Of a DNA stretch of 64,000 bases, positions 63,826-64,000 are shown piece after piece. The notes beneath the pieces are model-generated. The model worked only from the letters and a program-made list of their open reading frames with translations. It made no database searches and was not told the origin of the DNA. A program made the translations under genes and the position numbers. The stretch is from assembly GCA_947245585.1 (NCBI GenBank), contig CAMXPV010000006.1, positions 40,607 through 104,606 of the forward strand. Direction: 5' to 3'. This DNA comes from an uncultured Lachnospiraceae bacterium (GTDB taxonomy: Bacteria; Bacillota; Clostridia; Lachnospirales; Lachnospiraceae). Positions within the stretch are counted from its first letter, which is position 1, and every line of letters begins with the position of its first letter.

Positions 63826-63879
63826 TCATGACCACGTCATGACCATTTTGACTATAATATGGTCATGATTTGGTTATGA
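63826..63879. repeat. Four TCATRACCA half-sites in a large dyad
   Basis: Copies TCATGACCA at 63,826-63,834 and 63,837-63,845 face inverted copies at 63,860-63,868 (exact) and 63,871-63,879 (TGGTTATGA, one mismatch). Within each pair the spacing is 11 bases, one helical turn. The two arms (63,826-63,846 and 63,859-63,879) match at 18 of 21 positions, with a 12-base centre. This is a strong candidate operator. Confidence 0.7.
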
Positions 63880-63880
63880 A
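63851..63880 (-). promoter_or_regulatory. Candidate main promoter within the dyad
   Basis: On the minus strand TTCATA (63,875-63,880, four of six) and TATAGT (63,851-63,856, five of six) are 18 bases apart. The spacer holds one TCATGACCA half-site, and the -35 overlaps another. A perfect TATAAT on the plus strand (63,853-63,858) overlaps the -10, so divergent transcription toward the right is also possible. It lies about 130 bases before the first gene. Confidence 0.4.
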
Positions 63881-63951
63881 TAATATTTTTGATTTTTACT
63901 TTTGGGCTTCTCCGGCAATGTCATTTTTAATTGTCCCTCTTTTACTAATCC

Positions 63952-63972
63952 TGAATTATTCATGATAATTCA
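63952..63972. repeat. 8-bp palindrome with five-base centre
   Basis: TGAATTAT (63,952-63,959), centre TCATG, then ATAATTCA (63,965-63,972): the arms are perfect complements. It is 73 bases to the right of the operator-like dyad and its centre repeats the TCATG core. It may be a second binding site or part of the next locus' control region. No function shown. Confidence 0.45.
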
Positions 63973-64000
63973 ATTAGCAGCGGCTAAAGCCGCATAGTTA

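Larger units (their letters stand above)
63721..64000 (-). promoter_or_regulatory. Upstream control region of the locus
   Basis: 280 AT-rich bases without a clear gene. It holds, in transcription order, an 8-bp palindrome with five-base centre (63,952-63,972), a four-copy TCATRACCA dyad (63,826-63,879) with candidate promoter, and an 11-bp leader hairpin (63,768-63,804). A short possible frame of 29 codons (63,874-63,963) has no ribosome site. This is the likely start of transcription for the long operon. Confidence 0.6.

Noticed and set aside
63874..63963. 29-codon frame upstream of the operator (minus strand)
   Set aside because: No ribosome site, overlaps repeats, no family seen.
63980..63993. 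GC-rich hairpin GCGGCT-AA-AGCCGC near the right edge
   Set aside because: Short stem and no T-run on either strand, so not called as a terminator; could belong to the next locus.

Overview
The window is one very long, one-directional polysaccharide (capsule, EPS or surface glycan) biosynthesis locus. All 51 recognisable genes lie on the minus strand, so transcription runs from about 63,860 down past position 1. Genes are packed tightly (many ATGA or 8-23 bp overlaps), with AGGAGG-type ribosome sites and some GTG or TTG starts. Gene style points to a Gram-positive Clostridia member, most likely Lachnospiraceae: CotH kinases, DltA/DltB/DltC-like proteins, a WbaP-type priming transferase, mid G+C genes and AT-rich gaps. 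Genus cannot be set from the sequence. I see no rRNA, tRNA, insertion sequence, integrase or CRISPR array. The left-most gene is cut by the window edge.

Right end, in transcription order. 63,721-64,000 is a non-coding control region. It has a four-copy TCATRACCA dyad around a candidate promoter and a leader hairpin. It is followed by a Dlt-like acylation module (62,641-58,291, read leftward): SGNH/DltD-like protein, DltA-like adenylation enzyme, formyltransferase, carrier protein, MBOAT acyltransferase. The set is equivalent to a split formylation-adenylation-carrier (F-A-PCP) NRPS initiation module joined to a Dlt export apparatus, and is the most novel-looking part of the window. Next come two large membrane proteins, a NodB-like deacetylase, two asparagine-synthase-type amidotransferases, an orphan SGNH protein and a GT4 enzyme (58,267-47,787).

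Middle (47,599-25,280). This holds a PglK/MsbA-like ABC exporter, three GT11-type transferases, GT2, GT4, GT17-like and DUF5672 transferases, two Wzy-like polymerases, the Wzx flippase, a pyruvyltransferase and the WbaP-type priming phosphotransferase. A GH105-like hydrolase sits between Wzx and a Wzy, and there is a GT26-GT4 fusion protein.

Left (25,279-1). This holds three CotH-family kinases (two in tandem), a radical SAM/SPASM enzyme, GT4 and GT-D transferases, a serine-acetyltransferase-like protein, a second ABC exporter, two GT-C-like membrane proteins with a DPM1-like GT2 and DUF2304 pair, GT2 and GT4 enzymes, and an AlgI-like MBOAT with its SGNH partner. It ends with a GT4, a UDP-GlcNAc 2-epimerase and a WbpE-like sugar aminotransferase.

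Inferred workflow: a sugar phosphate is loaded on undecaprenyl phosphate, then extended by about 18 transferases. The product is flipped by Wzx (or the ABC proteins), polymerised by Wzy proteins, and decorated with acyl, possibly formyl-aminoacyl, pyruvyl, amide and perhaps phosphate groups. Only two sugar-nucleotide enzymes are present, so most precursors must be made elsewhere.
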